Below, in pieces: positions 41,641 through 52,289 of a stretch of DNA of 54,298 bases (within the stretch, counting starts at the first letter, position 1; every line of letters begins with the position of its first letter). The notes under the pieces were generated by a model that saw only the letters and a program-made list of their open reading frames with translations, had not been told where the DNA came from and searched no databases. The stretch covers positions 1 to 54,298 of the forward strand of contig CAICTM010000659.1 of the NCBI GenBank assembly GCA_903772945.1, written 5' to 3'. The position numbers and the translations under genes were made by a program. This stretch comes from Seminavis robusta (taxonomy: Eukaryota; Bacillariophyta; Bacillariophyceae; Naviculales; Naviculaceae).

Positions 41641-44600
41641 TGGGTAGGGTGGGCTGTTGGCCAAGTGCCAGCATTGCTGCCACACCCTGCCCTGGCTTTC
41701 GTACTGTAGCTTCGTTCCTTTCACTGATTGCATTGCTACAACACATTTTAGTCTCACCCTTGCTTTTTTTGGTTTGCCTTCTACGCGGTAGGCGGTTGCC
41801 AGCAGTTAACTGATCCAGCTGCAGGTTACCCGATCCCATTTCTGTTCTGCTCCTTCTTGTAAATCTCGACGGAGGCTCTTGGCAAGACGGCACAGCGTAG
41901 CGAAGGATGGCAAGTAGCTAGCAGCATGATACGGTGCCATGGTTGGTTGATTGGCTGACCCAAGCGCTGCCTGCTATCCTTATTGGTACAGTTAGCTAGC
42001 TAGCCCTGCAACAGCAATTGGAATTGACACAACAGTTGGGCACTGGAGTTCTCACAACGTCCTGCCCTAGTAGCACTGGAATGCCCCACAAGAGTTGAGG
42101 AGTTCCTTTGACAGCTGGCCCCAGCCTGCCCCAGCCTGCCCCGAGCACTTGCAATCCTCACAAATGCCGATGTTGCCTCTATGCACACCAGATTGGCTGG
42201 TTCCTTGTTGTGGCTGAATCGAATCATGGCGTGGTGCGTGCGATCATCGACGATCGACCGCTCATGCCATCCTCACCAGTGAACGATCCAGTCTCCCGTC
42301 GGTGTCGTCTTCATAGAAGCTGCCTCTGTTGTACAATTGTATCGCTTTGCTTTACGAGGACGAGGACGAGGACGAGGACACGACGTTGTGGCTAAGCATG
42401 GCTGCCCAAGCAGCCTAGAAGGCTCATTGGTCAACAGCCTTCACATCCCAGCAGAGTTGACTTAGAAAGTTCGGCAAATGTGAGACTGAGTGTGCTTTTA
42501 CTTTAAAAAACTATCTGTTGACTAAAGCAACATGTAACTTGACTTCATCTTTTAAAAACAACATCTTCTTCATAACACTGCTACTTCTTCTTGGAATTCA
42601 GCTGACTAACAAGGAACATTAGCCCAACTTTGCATAGGTTCACCAAATAAATGGCATGAGAGGCCCTTCATTTTCTGCACTGCCCCATTGCTGCAACGAC
42701 TTCCACCCATTTTCCATTACCCCATTAATTTTGTACGTTATTTCAAATAGACTAGTAGCCACATGTACGCATCGCGGCGCGAATGATGGATCAGGAAACT
42801 GCATGCAGTACGCATACATAGAGAAATTTCAGGGGAACATCAGCATGAAGTGAACGCCAGCCTCCCTGCAAAATTTTATCCTCCATAGCTTAGTTGGCCA
42901 TTCCATCGAGGAGCTCCCTGCCTCCCGGAAAGATTCCCTTTTTAATTAATCATCAGGGAAACGGAGGAGGAATTATGGGAAGGGAATTACTAGAACGGTA
43001 ATACCTTCCGTGGGCTCATACTGAGTCCCGACGCCTGACTGCCATAGTCACGCTCATGGTTGAGTAATGCTTCGAGGAGTTGGGGAAAGAGTGGAGAAAT
43101 GGAGGAATGGCCAACTAGCTAGCTAGACTACTAGTATTGAGCTCGGTGGTACTACCGAAGGCTCCTCCTCGAACGAAACTTCAACCATGATCCTCTAAAA
43201 CATTAGGCGGTGCCACAGCTGCAGCGTTGTGCCCTACTTCAGGTGTTTCACTTCCCATGGCAACACCTTGCTTGACAACGAGCAGCAGTGCACTGGGAAG
43301 ACACTTGTAAGGGCCAGACGCCAATGTGTCAATAAAAGGCTGAAGGAACGGTCATGCCTCCTTGAGAGGTGGCACCAATTGTGCAGCTCCAAATCATGGA
43401 CCGGCCATTTTGGCAGTGGAGTACTGTGATAGAGTCAACAATGAGTTCAGCTCGACTCTCATTTGGGTCGACGGGTCGATTTGCTTTGGAGGCAAAGCTT
43501 GCACTGTTGCAATAAATCTGTACGGAGGAACTTGGCGGGAGGCCGACGCGCAGCATGGTACCAGTTGCCATGATTGGCCCAAGCATTGCTATGCATAAAG
43601 CTAGCTAGCCCATTTGTTGTTGCAGATGGGTACTTTTGTCGTTGGTTTTGTTGGTTTGCTTTTGGTTTTCCAAAATATTGTGATGTGTATGTGTGTTTCT
43701 CCGCCCACAGCTCGCGCCCTGCATGCAAGGAAGCAAGCTGTCAACGGCGACGCGAATGCCTGGATGACCACGCATCCAGGCTGCATGGAGGGAGCATGGA
43801 GTACTGTGTGAATGCGGAGTACATGTATGTAGTCATGTAATGGACTAGCTAGTACTGTACAGTACAAGCAACCTTTGCTGCGAAATTTTTCTCCTCAGTG
43901 GTATTACCGTACCAATTACTCCTAAGCGGACGTAGAGTACGGTACGACCTTACGGAGTAGACTACAGGTATAAAGTCGGTTTTGGTCCATCGCTTTGAGA
44001 CATCAGCGGTACTATAGCAAAAACAGTACAATATCGGAAACCTTCTGTCTCACTCTCTATTTTCTGAGTTAACGGGACTCAATAATGGACCCAAATATTT
44101 AACTATCTCACAAAAAGTATAACGAAAATGAAATACACGTTTAACATAGGGTATGTGATGTTAAATCATGTGGTCAGTATGGGAAACATGCTATGAGTCA
44201 ATGGTACTTGAGGTCGATTTCGTATTAATCTACTTATTGGTCAATCGGACATTGAGACAGTCATTTGCTTATAGACGGTTTTGGTCCATTTTTGGGCTGT
44301 AGCGCTGGTACACTTTCTACGTGTCTCACCCACTTCCTTTATTAAACTCGTATTTGATTATTGCTCGCCAGCTCGACTCCCACCTTATAAATAAAATTGT
44401 CGACAAAATAAAGTAATTACGAGGAAAGATACAGGTCGACAATGTTCAAGGCAAAAATCTACCTAGTACCGGTAGGTACCAGGTACCGGTACTATTATTG
44501 GTACAGTAAAAGTACCGGTGCCATGCACCCCAAGCTGTGACTGTCCCTGCCCTAGCCAGCCAGATCTGACTCGACTCGACTCGACCCGACTCGAAACGAC

Positions 44601-44673
44601 TGAGCTCGACTCGACTGGACTCGACTGTCACTCAAAACAGCTCTCAGAATTCTTGCACTCCGTGCACCATGCG
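41641..44673. other. Gene-poor intergenic region
   Basis: No gene recognised on either strand. Simple repeats: CCCAGCCTGCCCCAGCCTGCC (42121), an (ACGAGG) run at 42354-42377, GACTCGACTCGACTCG at 44568-44584 with further degenerate copies to 44628, and TACCGGTA clusters at 44468-44518. Confidence 0.5.
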
Positions 44674-46601
44674 ATGCATGTGAAAGCCACGCAAATGAAA
44701 ATGACAACAATGATGTTTCTATTAATACGCCGTCTATGGCTTTCATCTCTTGGTCTGGTGGCTGCCATCAGCTTGATGACACCATGCTACGCCTGGGCCA
44801 TGGAGAATGTTTCCATTGGCTATCAGACGAACCTTGCCGCGGTTGCCCATTATAGTGAGTTCTTTTTCTTTTCTTGCCATTCATTCATGTCTTTATTATC
44901 GACAATGCAAGTCTGAGTTATCCTCATGGACTTTCTTTGTTTGGTACTGTACCGTATGCTAGTGGCCGTGGAGAGACGGTACTACCAAGATTTGGGCCTC
45001 AATGTGGAAATGGTCTTGGTGAGTTATTATTGAAGTATTGAAGGCATCTATGTATGTGGTATTGTAAAGATATCGCGTCGAGGAGTGAAGAGTTGTACAA
45101 AGCAAAACCTGATTCGATTCTGTACGTGTGTCATATCGTAGTATCCCTCTGGAGATGACCTGATCAACGATGTCAATACCAGTTGGGATTTCGCGACTGC
45201 TGATGTCATATACAACATCTTTGGGTAAGAATACAATCTGGTTTAGGCAAATGAGCATACGGTACTTCTATTTTATGGCTTCTTGGGGGCGTGATCTTAT
45301 CTTTCTGGTCTTGTCTTGTATTCATTAATCAAACCAACCAAAGTGGACAACAGGGTCTCCTCAATGTGGCCATTGCCATGGACGTGAGTGCCACTACGCA
45401 ATTGGTGGGCAACGATCGGGGTACTCAAATATGGCCTACCTTGGAGGAGCAGGACGATGACATTTGTACCATTCCTGATTCCGTCTTGCAATACGTCCTT
45501 GAAGCCTGTTTGCAGGCACAAGGCATTGATACTGCCGAACAATTCACCTACCGAACCGACGAATCCGACTGTTATCAACTCATGACACCCGGCCACTTGT
45601 CGGGTGTAGCCGCCGTCAATCTAGGAACGCTCTCGTCGCCCTATTTCATGGCCTTTTTGGAATCCTTTCCGGGATCGTCGACTCTCTGTTCCGGGACGTT
45701 GGTCAATGCCACCGTCACGCATGGACACATGGTACGACACGAGACGATCCATCCGTGGACGGTGGCCAAGATTTTGGCGGGATGGTTGCGGGCCGTCGAA
45801 TTTATGGTGGACGACGAGACGAGGCAGGAAACCATCAATTTCATGGCGGACTTTTACGAGAATCATGGATTGGAGTTGTCTCCCTCGTCGTTGGAACTGG
45901 AACGAGAATTGATTGGATTGTTTGGACTTACGCAACAACTCGAACTCATGAAAGAAGGACATGGAGGAGGCCCCTCCGAGTATGAAGTTTGGACCCACGA
46001 GGTGGTTAGTTTCCTGCTGGATAAGTCATTGCTATCCAATGACAACAATACGCTCGTACGACCCGCGACTTTTATGGACGACCAATACCTCCAGTTGGTT
46101 CAATCCAACGAAATCTTGCGGCTTTATGCCACGGGAGAAGATGTGTCACCGGACCAACTCGCTCAACTACTTCAAGATGATGCTGCCGCGTGCGTGGATA
46201 TCGATGGTTGGACCGATTCGGTAGGAGATGGTTGTGACTTTTACGATTCCGAGAATGCCTGTAGGGAAGCAGGGGATTCCTTTCCTGGACCTGACGGATT
46301 GACGGCCAATGGTGCCTGCTGTCGTTGTGGTGGTGGCGGTGGGTCGTCGTTGGATTCTTGTACGGATTATCCGGGTTGGTTGGACTCTCGTGGCAATGCT
46401 TGTGATTGGTATAAATCCGACAACCTCTGTGCGCTCAATGGAGACTTGGAGGCCTTTGCAGCCCCGGATGGAACTACCCCCAGTGAAGCCTGCTGCATAT
46501 GTGGTGGAGGAACAAGAGGGGATACGGCCGTACAAGCAGCCGGAACAACGGCGTCCAAACACGGGCTTCCTGGTGGACTGCAATTGGGTGGAGGACCGTA
46601 G
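44674..46601 (+). CDS. Secreted SsuA/THI5-like substrate-binding protein with C-terminal Cys-rich repeats (4 exons)
   Basis: Exons 44674-44854, 44963-45018, 45142-45224 and 45344-46601 join in phase to 525 codons. The first ATG at 44674 is followed by a hydrophobic signal or anchor (FLLIRRLWLSSLGLVAAISLMTPCYAWA). The mature part begins VSIGYQTNLAAVAHYMAVERRYYQDLGLNVEMVLYPSGDDLINDV and continues FATADVIYN...LLNVAIAMDVSAT. This is the pattern of SsuA/THI5-like periplasmic-binding proteins (nitrate, sulfonate, taurine or pyrimidine ligands in bacteria and fungi). The last 110 residues hold two copies of a Cys-rich unit (C.D..GW.DS.G..C..Y.S.N.C...GD...APDG.T...ACC.CGGG). It would act outside the cell or at the surface. 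A later in-frame ATG (44695) is an alternative start. Confidence 0.8.
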
Positions 46602-47058
46602 TTCCCGAACTCTCCCAGGAGCCTGGGCAATACGCCATTCATTTCTTTAGTAGGTTTGGATGTCCAAACCTAGCATTCTTGGCTTTCTTGTAAGCCGCAG
46701 TTAGCAAAATTTGTGTACATCGCGTTGTCGGCAGAGGCTCGAGAATCGTCCAGAGCGGATCTACCGAGGGGCGGACTAATGTTTGGATGCAGATTCAATC
46801 TACAATTTTAGCAGCTTCCATGAGTTTGGAAACCTCAGGAAAGAGCCGCAAGGAGATGCAACTGGGAACACTGCTATAAGCGGCGATATCGTCGCAGAAT
46901 TGTAGCCTTTCGTCGACCATTGGTATAGCTAGCTAGCTACTCTCGAACACATGTAGACTATTTCAACACTCGTGTTCTTGTCCAACTCTCTATGATAATC
47001 AATCGATGATAGACTAGTCTAGAGCCAAGACTGAAACAGGCATCAAGAAGCCGACATA
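46602..47058. other. Intergenic region with dispersed repeat
   Basis: Apart from the repeat at 46660-46925 nothing is recognised; the left target site of the pogo-like transposon is at 47057-47058. Confidence 0.5.
46660..46925. repeat. Dispersed non-coding repeat, copy 1 (related to 51850-52075)
   Basis: Shares with 51850-52075, in order: CATTCTTGG, TTTTCTTGT-like, AGCAAAATTTGTG, GCGTTGTCG, GGATGCAGATTCAAT, AAACCTCAGGAAAG, TGCAACTGGGAACAC and CGTCGCAG. No ORF is conserved. Confidence 0.75.
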
Positions 47059-47083
47059 CAGTGTGTTCGCGATTATATTTATA
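47059..47083 (+). repeat. Left terminal inverted repeat of the pogo-like element
   Basis: CAGTGTGTTCGCGATTATAT plus TTATA; pairs with the inverted 49432-49456. The TA target dinucleotide is at 47057-47058. Confidence 0.85.
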
Positions 47084-47485
47084 AACGTATATTTATATTC
47101 TCCAGTATATTTATGGAATTTCGATGTTCCCCCCTGAGTCACGAGTGACCGTGACTGACGTCAGTACATGTGTACGTACCCTTCGCAAATCTCGTAGCAG
47201 CAAAACAATGGCTCGCAATCCATTCCAAACACTCCAAATCGATCGACGTACGTGTAAATGCCAATGCATGTCGATAGAGGTGCTGATGGAGGTCTGATAG
47301 AGTGCCGCACCTCCGCTTGCCTGTCGATTCTCTGCCAATCTGCGCAAATCTTCGTACCAGTGGTTTTTCATGGTGTTTTCGCGAGATTTGCGCAGAATGG
47401 CACAGAGGAGACAAAAACAATTCTCTGAGCAACAAAACAATTTCAAGCAAACCATACCAATCCCTCCAATCCGACCTAGACCAAC

Positions 47486-49306
47486 ATGAACGGTGCCGAT
47501 TCAACCGCAACGAAGAAAGGAGCGAAGAGAGGACCGAAAGCAGGTTCAAAGAACGAAACCAGCAAAAAGATGAGAGGCGACTGGGCTAAGGCATGCCACT
47601 CCTTTCGTACAGACTTCAGTTCAATGTCAGCCAAGGCTTTCTTGGAATCGTCTGCATCTGGTCCAAAGTTCTCTGCGACACAGTCGGAACGGCAAAGCTT
47701 CAGTCAGTACCTAAAGCAATACGACAACAAGACCTTGGCTGTCACCGACAGCTCCAAGCGAACTGTACCGCCAAAGTTTCCGGAGGTGGAGAAGAAACTC
47801 GTTGCCTATTTGGATCTGCGGGAACAGCAATCTCAGAAGGACCATTGTGGTCTGTCGTACATCACGATGAGAGGGAAGGCACTCGGCTATGCCAAGCAGC
47901 TAGGCATACCGGAAGAAGAATTCACTGCCTCTAATGGTTGGATTTCGAATGTCCTCGAACGCAATGGTAGAGTTGGAATCAATCTGCATGGAGAGGCTGG
48001 TGATATTGACGAAGCTACGAAGCAGGCAATTATGAAGGAGTGGAGGCAGACCAAATTCCATCCTCTCATAGAGAAATACGCTTTCTCGCCTAGTTGCATC
48101 TACAATGCAGACCAAACTGGTCTCTACTACCAGAAAATCCCCAACCGCATCTACGTTAAAAAGGACAACGCTAAAGACTTTGCAGGGGCGAAGCAAATGA
48201 AAGACAAGACGAGAATCACATTGATGGTGTGCACTTCCGAAGGTCCCACTCTCCCTGGTTGGCAAAGCCAAAGCGCCAATATGTTTCAGGTTGTGTGAGA
48301 ATGGCAAACCACCAATGGCCTACACCAACCAAAGCAATGCGTGGTTCACAAAGGAGGTGACATTGTGGTGGCTGCAAACTGTGTTCATTCCTCACCATGT
48401 GAAACTGTGGGGCCATACAGATTGTATCCTTCTGTTGGACAACTGCAGTGCTCACAAGCTGGACAACTGGGATGTCGTACCTTCTTGGGTCCACATCTTG
48501 TTCCTTCCACCCAACATGATCAACACATTTCAACCAGCTGATATGGGAATGATTGCAGCCCTTAAAGTGGGCTACAAATGTATCATGCTCTCTACTTTGC
48601 TTGATCTCTTTGACGTTGAAGGAGGCTACGAAGCCTGTGCGAAGCAGCGACTCAAAACTAGGAAAGGATGCCGTGGCTTGGCGTTGGAGGCAAGGCGCAT
48701 GTGCTTGATGCCATGAACATCTTGAATCGCATTTGGAATAAAGATGGCCGATATGCAAGAGAGGATGGCATTAGACGCTGCTGGAGGAAGGCAGGTATCC
48801 TTCCCATTGGCATGGAAACAGACATCCATGCCGACCTTGGATCAAGGTCGATCCCATTGAAGGATAAGGTAATGAGCAAGCAGGATTCGGATGACTTGTG
48901 TAACCTCATGAGTTCTCTCCAGGTCAAAGCAAAAGAAACACAGGTGGATGTTGCAAGGCATGCGATTGCGTTGCAAGGATCCTTTGCGGCTGATCATGAC
49001 AAGTACTCTGCGGAAGATGTGCTGACAATGGCGGAGAACTGGGTTGATATTGAAGACCAGCCTGAGGTCATCAGTGCAACCGTTGACGATGAGATTGAAG
49101 AGCTAGAGACGACAACAACTGAAGCAGAACTGGCTGTGCTTGATGACGACGAGCCAGAACCGACGGATGAAGATCCCCAACCGGACGATCTGTTTGCCTC
49201 CATTGCAGAAGCCGAAGAGGCACTCAACAAGCTCTCACTCAGTGCCTCCAGTTTGGGTGTGAACCGGCTGCCACCGTTCATCTTGACAGGTTTGCAAGGG
49301 CATTGA
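47486..49306 (+). pseudogene. pogo/Tigger-like transposase, two frameshifts
   Basis: An ATG at 47486 starts a basic N-terminus, then a CENP-B/Tc5-type DNA-binding region (SQYLKQYDNKTLAV, then YITMRGKALGYAKQLG and NGWISNVLERNGR). The DDE_1 catalytic core follows: YNADQTGLYY (first Asp, about 48103-48132), LLLDNCSAHK (second Asp, about 48430-48460) and LPPNMINTFQPADMG (third Asp, about 48510-48548), so DDD as in pogo. The frame changes at about 48254 (TLP to LVGKAKAPICFRLCENG) and at about 48690 (GLAL to GGKAHVLDAM). After that the frame stays open to 49306 with RYAREDGIRRCWRKAGILP and an acidic tail. Each break is a 1-nt loss or 2-nt gain. The active-site residues are intact, so inactivation looks recent, or the breaks are sequencing errors. 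Confidence 0.88.
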
Positions 49307-49431
49307 ATATGGCTAGGGGAGCAAAGGCTGCCAAACAAAAACGTGACGGCACTCTCCACGCGTACTTTACTAGTAAATAGAGCCTATATTTATATTCTCT
49401 AGTATATTTATAGGAATCCGTATTACCCCCA

Positions 49432-49456
49432 TATAAATATAGTCAAGAACTGACTG
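49432..49456 (-). repeat. Right terminal inverted repeat of the pogo-like element
   Basis: Reads CAGTCAGTTCTTGACTATAT plus TTATA on the minus strand; the TA target dinucleotide is at 49457-49458. Confidence 0.85.
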
Positions 49457-49514
49457 TACTGGTACCCCGAAACACGGCTGAACACGGCCTGCAGGCTCTT
49501 GAGATCTTCTTGAC

Positions 49515-51060
49515 GTCAGCTTGGAGTTGGATCTTTTTTTGCTCTTCCATGAACATCATCGAAGATGCAACGCCAAGCTTGGGTTTGGAAACATCATCGA
49601 TCGATGCAAAGGCAAGCACCACCCTTTAGTAAAATGTCTGGCCTCCAAGATCCAAAGATCGGGTGCATGGCAATTGGAAGATTTGCGGAGAATTTTAGCC
49701 CAGAAAGCCTCATAAAACAACAGTCTCAACCAATAATCATACTTCTCTACCAACTTACTACCAGTACTGCTTTTAAAACACCACCATGGAAAACCTTGCC
49801 ATTGAGACAGTTTGGTACAATGACTTCAAAAAGGAATTGCCCAGTGCTGAAGGCAAAGTGTTTGTCATCACAGGCACCACCTCTGGCACAGGATACGTTG
49901 CCGCCCGCACTGCTGCTGAAAAGGGAGGTGAGGTTCTTCTATTGAATCGAAGCTCTGACCGTGCCACCAAGTCTTTGGCCAAATTGAAGGAAGAAGTCCC
50001 CGATGGCAAGTTTGTGCCCATTGAATGTGACCTCCAGAGTTTTGAGAGTGCCCGGAAGGCTGCAGCGGAAATCAAGAGCAAATACACTTCTCTTTATTGT
50101 GTCTGCTGGAATGCTGGCATCATGGGCACGCCAGATCAAGCCACGGTGGATGGATATGACACTCAAATGCAAACCAATCATCTTTCCCATTTTCTTCTGA
50201 CCGCAGAGCTGTTGCCACTGCTAGAAAAACAAGGGGGGGATGCTCGCATTGTCAATCATTCCAGTGGTGGTCGTCACATGACGCCCAACAAGTGCCTGGA
50301 ACGCAAGTATTTTGAGAAAAATGGTGGCAATTTGGGTGGATCTGAAGTGGAATTAGGAAAGATTTCTGGACCCCCCTTCCTGAGGTACTTTCAAACCAAG
50401 TTGGCCAATGCTGTCTTCACCAAAGCGCTCCATGAAAAACTGCAAGCCAAAAAGAGCCCAATTCTGGCAATTTGTGCGGATCCTGGCTTTTCTGCCACTG
50501 ACCTGACCAACCATTTTGGTGGTGGTGGCGATGACTTTCTGAAAGGACATGGTAAGTAAGGTTTAATGGGATGCAGCTGGGGAAGGTGCTGAGCAATTGA
50601 TCAACTCACAAACAAATTTTTCTGTCTCGAATAATTTTCTGCGCAGCCGAAAGGGTGCAAACTCCTGAAGACGGAGCGATGGGCATTCTCAAGGGAATGA
50701 TGGATCCCGATGTTCAATCGGGGGTCCATTATGGGCCTGCCGGAAGCAAGGGACCTGCTGTTATCAACCCGGAAAGGCCATATGAAGTGGACCCCGAAGG
50801 AATCAAGATGCTCTGGGAAACCAGTCAAGCTGCCACTGGGGTTGTCTTTGAGATTTGATTGAAATGACAATTATCTATGATATTTATGGTTGCAGAAAGG
50901 GTTGGATGTGTTGAGTCGGCAACAGCCGATCGATGGGTTTCGTTGACTTGACTCTTTGGTTCGGGAGATGAAGCTGGATCCTCTAATTCACAGTTTTGAC
51001 CAGATAAGACTACTAGTATTAAATAAGTGACGTGCCGTTGATAGCCTGCACCCGGACACA
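49515..51060. repeat. Tandem duplication of the SDR gene, unit 1
   Basis: Starts with a block containing TCCATGAACATCATCGAAGA (49545-49565). It includes the whole SDR gene, and downstream shares CTTTGGTTCG.GAGATGAA, ACCAGATA.GACTACTAGTA and TTGATAGCC with unit 2 (52290-53830). In unit 2 the ATGAACATCATCGAAGA block occurs twice (about 52317 and 52374). Confidence 0.85.
49786..50858 (+). CDS. Short-chain dehydrogenase/reductase (SDR), copy 1
   Basis: Exon 1 49786-50551, GT-AG intron 50552-50646, exon 2 50647-50858; 325 aa. The ATG has a CCACCATGG context. A Rossmann fold is shown by KVFVITGTTSGTG (TGxxxGxG at residues 29-36), DLQSF (cofactor-contacting Asp), a WNAGIM box, and the catalytic set N-SS-Y-x-x-x-K: NHSSGGRH then RYFQTKLANAVF. 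It resembles retinol dehydrogenase/WW-domain oxidoreductase-type SDRs (NADP(H)-linked, lipid or small carbonyl substrates). There is no signal or membrane segment, so it is likely cytosolic. The paralogue at 52570 is about 90% identical in protein. Substrate unknown. Confidence 0.9.
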
Positions 51061-51352
51061 GCCAGCCATTCCAAATTCCAATGCTTTGGGTCGTAGATTA
51101 GATTGCTCCAGTACAGGCAGCTTCGGTTTTAAAGATTCAAACGCGTGCCAGGTTTTCTCGTACACTTCTACGAGAGCTCGAGTAGATGTGTACCATGGAG
51201 GTCGGCACGCGTTTGCATCAATAAAATCGAAGCTGCTCGTATACCCACCCCAGGCAGGTGCGTTGAGGACCAGAAAATCTGCAGCAGAACTCCACGCACT
51301 CCTTGTAGTCACAATTAAGGCACCGTAGCTGGAACAATTCAACACCAAACCA

Positions 51353-51810
51353 CTACAACAGTATGAAATGGCCGTCGTGGTAATGTTCATCTTGATCTTC
51401 CGATGACGCAGTCGAGTCGCTGGATGGAGTCTTCTTTCTTTTCTTGGTGGATATTTTGGAAGGACTCACAGAGGATGAATCTTGGACCAGCAATTTCTTA
51501 ATCTCCAACTTGAAATAATCACCCTCACCTGTGGCTTGGCTCCCAATCTGAAGCAAACAACCATTATCTGGCGGGTCATCCCGCCTGCCAATGTGATCAT
51601 CTTCAAACTCTGGCATATCAAAAGTACCATAGGCAACAGTATCAACACTCCCAGCAATTGCTGCTGCAATCCCCTTGCCGGCAAATACCCCAACAATCGA
51701 CTGCTCTTGTTGAGGGCGATTGGAGTGCTCCACAGAAATCAACGACAAGATGTAGACGTTCTTTTCACTACTAGCATTGCTGCGTTTGCGTAGAGCTGAA
51801 TTAGCATTTG
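51353..51810 (-). pseudogene. Small acidic-tailed protein (family A, member 2), apparently without a start codon
   Basis: Minus-strand reading from about 51810: NSALRKRSNASSEKNVYILSLISVEHSNRP, then AYGTFDMPEFEDDHIGRRDDPPDNGCLLQIGSQATGEGDYFKLEIKKLLVQDSSSVS and a Ser/Asp tail to 51353. It aligns end to end with the 145-aa protein at 10893-11330 (KKRSS, VLSLIS, YGTF, DDHI, NGCLIQIGS, LEIKK, QDASSV). The body is intact, but no in-frame ATG lies upstream before a stop, so either the start is lost or a short 5' exon exists. It lies in the spacer between the two SDR duplicates. Confidence 0.55.
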
Positions 51811-51849
51811 CTGCTCGAGCCGTAGTGTCGCAAATGTGATTCCTTTAGG

Positions 51850-52075
51850 TTGGAAATCCGTGCATTCTTGGTTTTCTTGTGAGCCACAGTGGCAAAATTT
51901 GTGGGGGGGAGATCGCGTTGTCGACAGCTAGTGCCTTGCTACAGAGGGGTGGACTCACGTTTGCTTGGATGCAGATTCAATAACTTTATAAACCTCAGGA
52001 AAGCAAGGCCCGCAATCAGCTGCAACTGGGAACACCGTCAGAAGTCAAGATTAGCGTCGCAGGAGAGTATAACAT
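51850..52075. repeat. Dispersed non-coding repeat, copy 2 (related to 46660-46925)
   Basis: Co-linear with 46660-46925 (shared blocks listed there); this copy has a G run of 8 at 51904-51911. Confidence 0.75.
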
Positions 52076-52289
52076 TTGACTGCGCTGCCTGGGCTCGAAT
52101 ATATGAATGCACCCAATTGGTACTTTCGCGACCATGGTACCATCGGTAATATCCATGGACACCTCCAACTCCCGAGTTTCCCAGCTCGTCCGTCCACAAA
52201 TAATAATAAAATGTTTGAAAGACTTTGTTTAGTGGATTGTGCTAGCTAGTAGGCAAATAGGGTCAGATCTTTGGTCTCAGCGCGTCACA

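Larger units (their letters stand above)
47059..49456 (+). mobile_element. Complete pogo/Tigger-type (Tc1/mariner superfamily) DNA transposon
   Basis: The left end CAGTGTGTTCGCGATTATAT and the inverted right end CAGTCAGTTCTTGACTATAT (followed in both by TTATA) form imperfect terminal inverted repeats of about 25 bp. The element is flanked by TA on both sides (47057-47058, 49457-49458). Inside the TIRs a subterminal AT-rich block (TATATTTATATTCTC.AGTATATTTAT) appears near both ends in direct orientation. The 2,398-bp element holds one transposase gene, frameshifted in two places. Confidence 0.9.

Noticed and set aside
44560..44630. GACTCGACTCG array considered as a CRISPR-like or regulatory array
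   Set aside because: A simple 5-bp microsatellite with point changes, no spacers; the genome is eukaryotic.
47085..49430. AT-rich direct repeats considered as LTRs of a retroelement
   Set aside because: The ends carry inverted repeats with TA target sites and the gene is a DDE transposase, so this is a DNA transposon.
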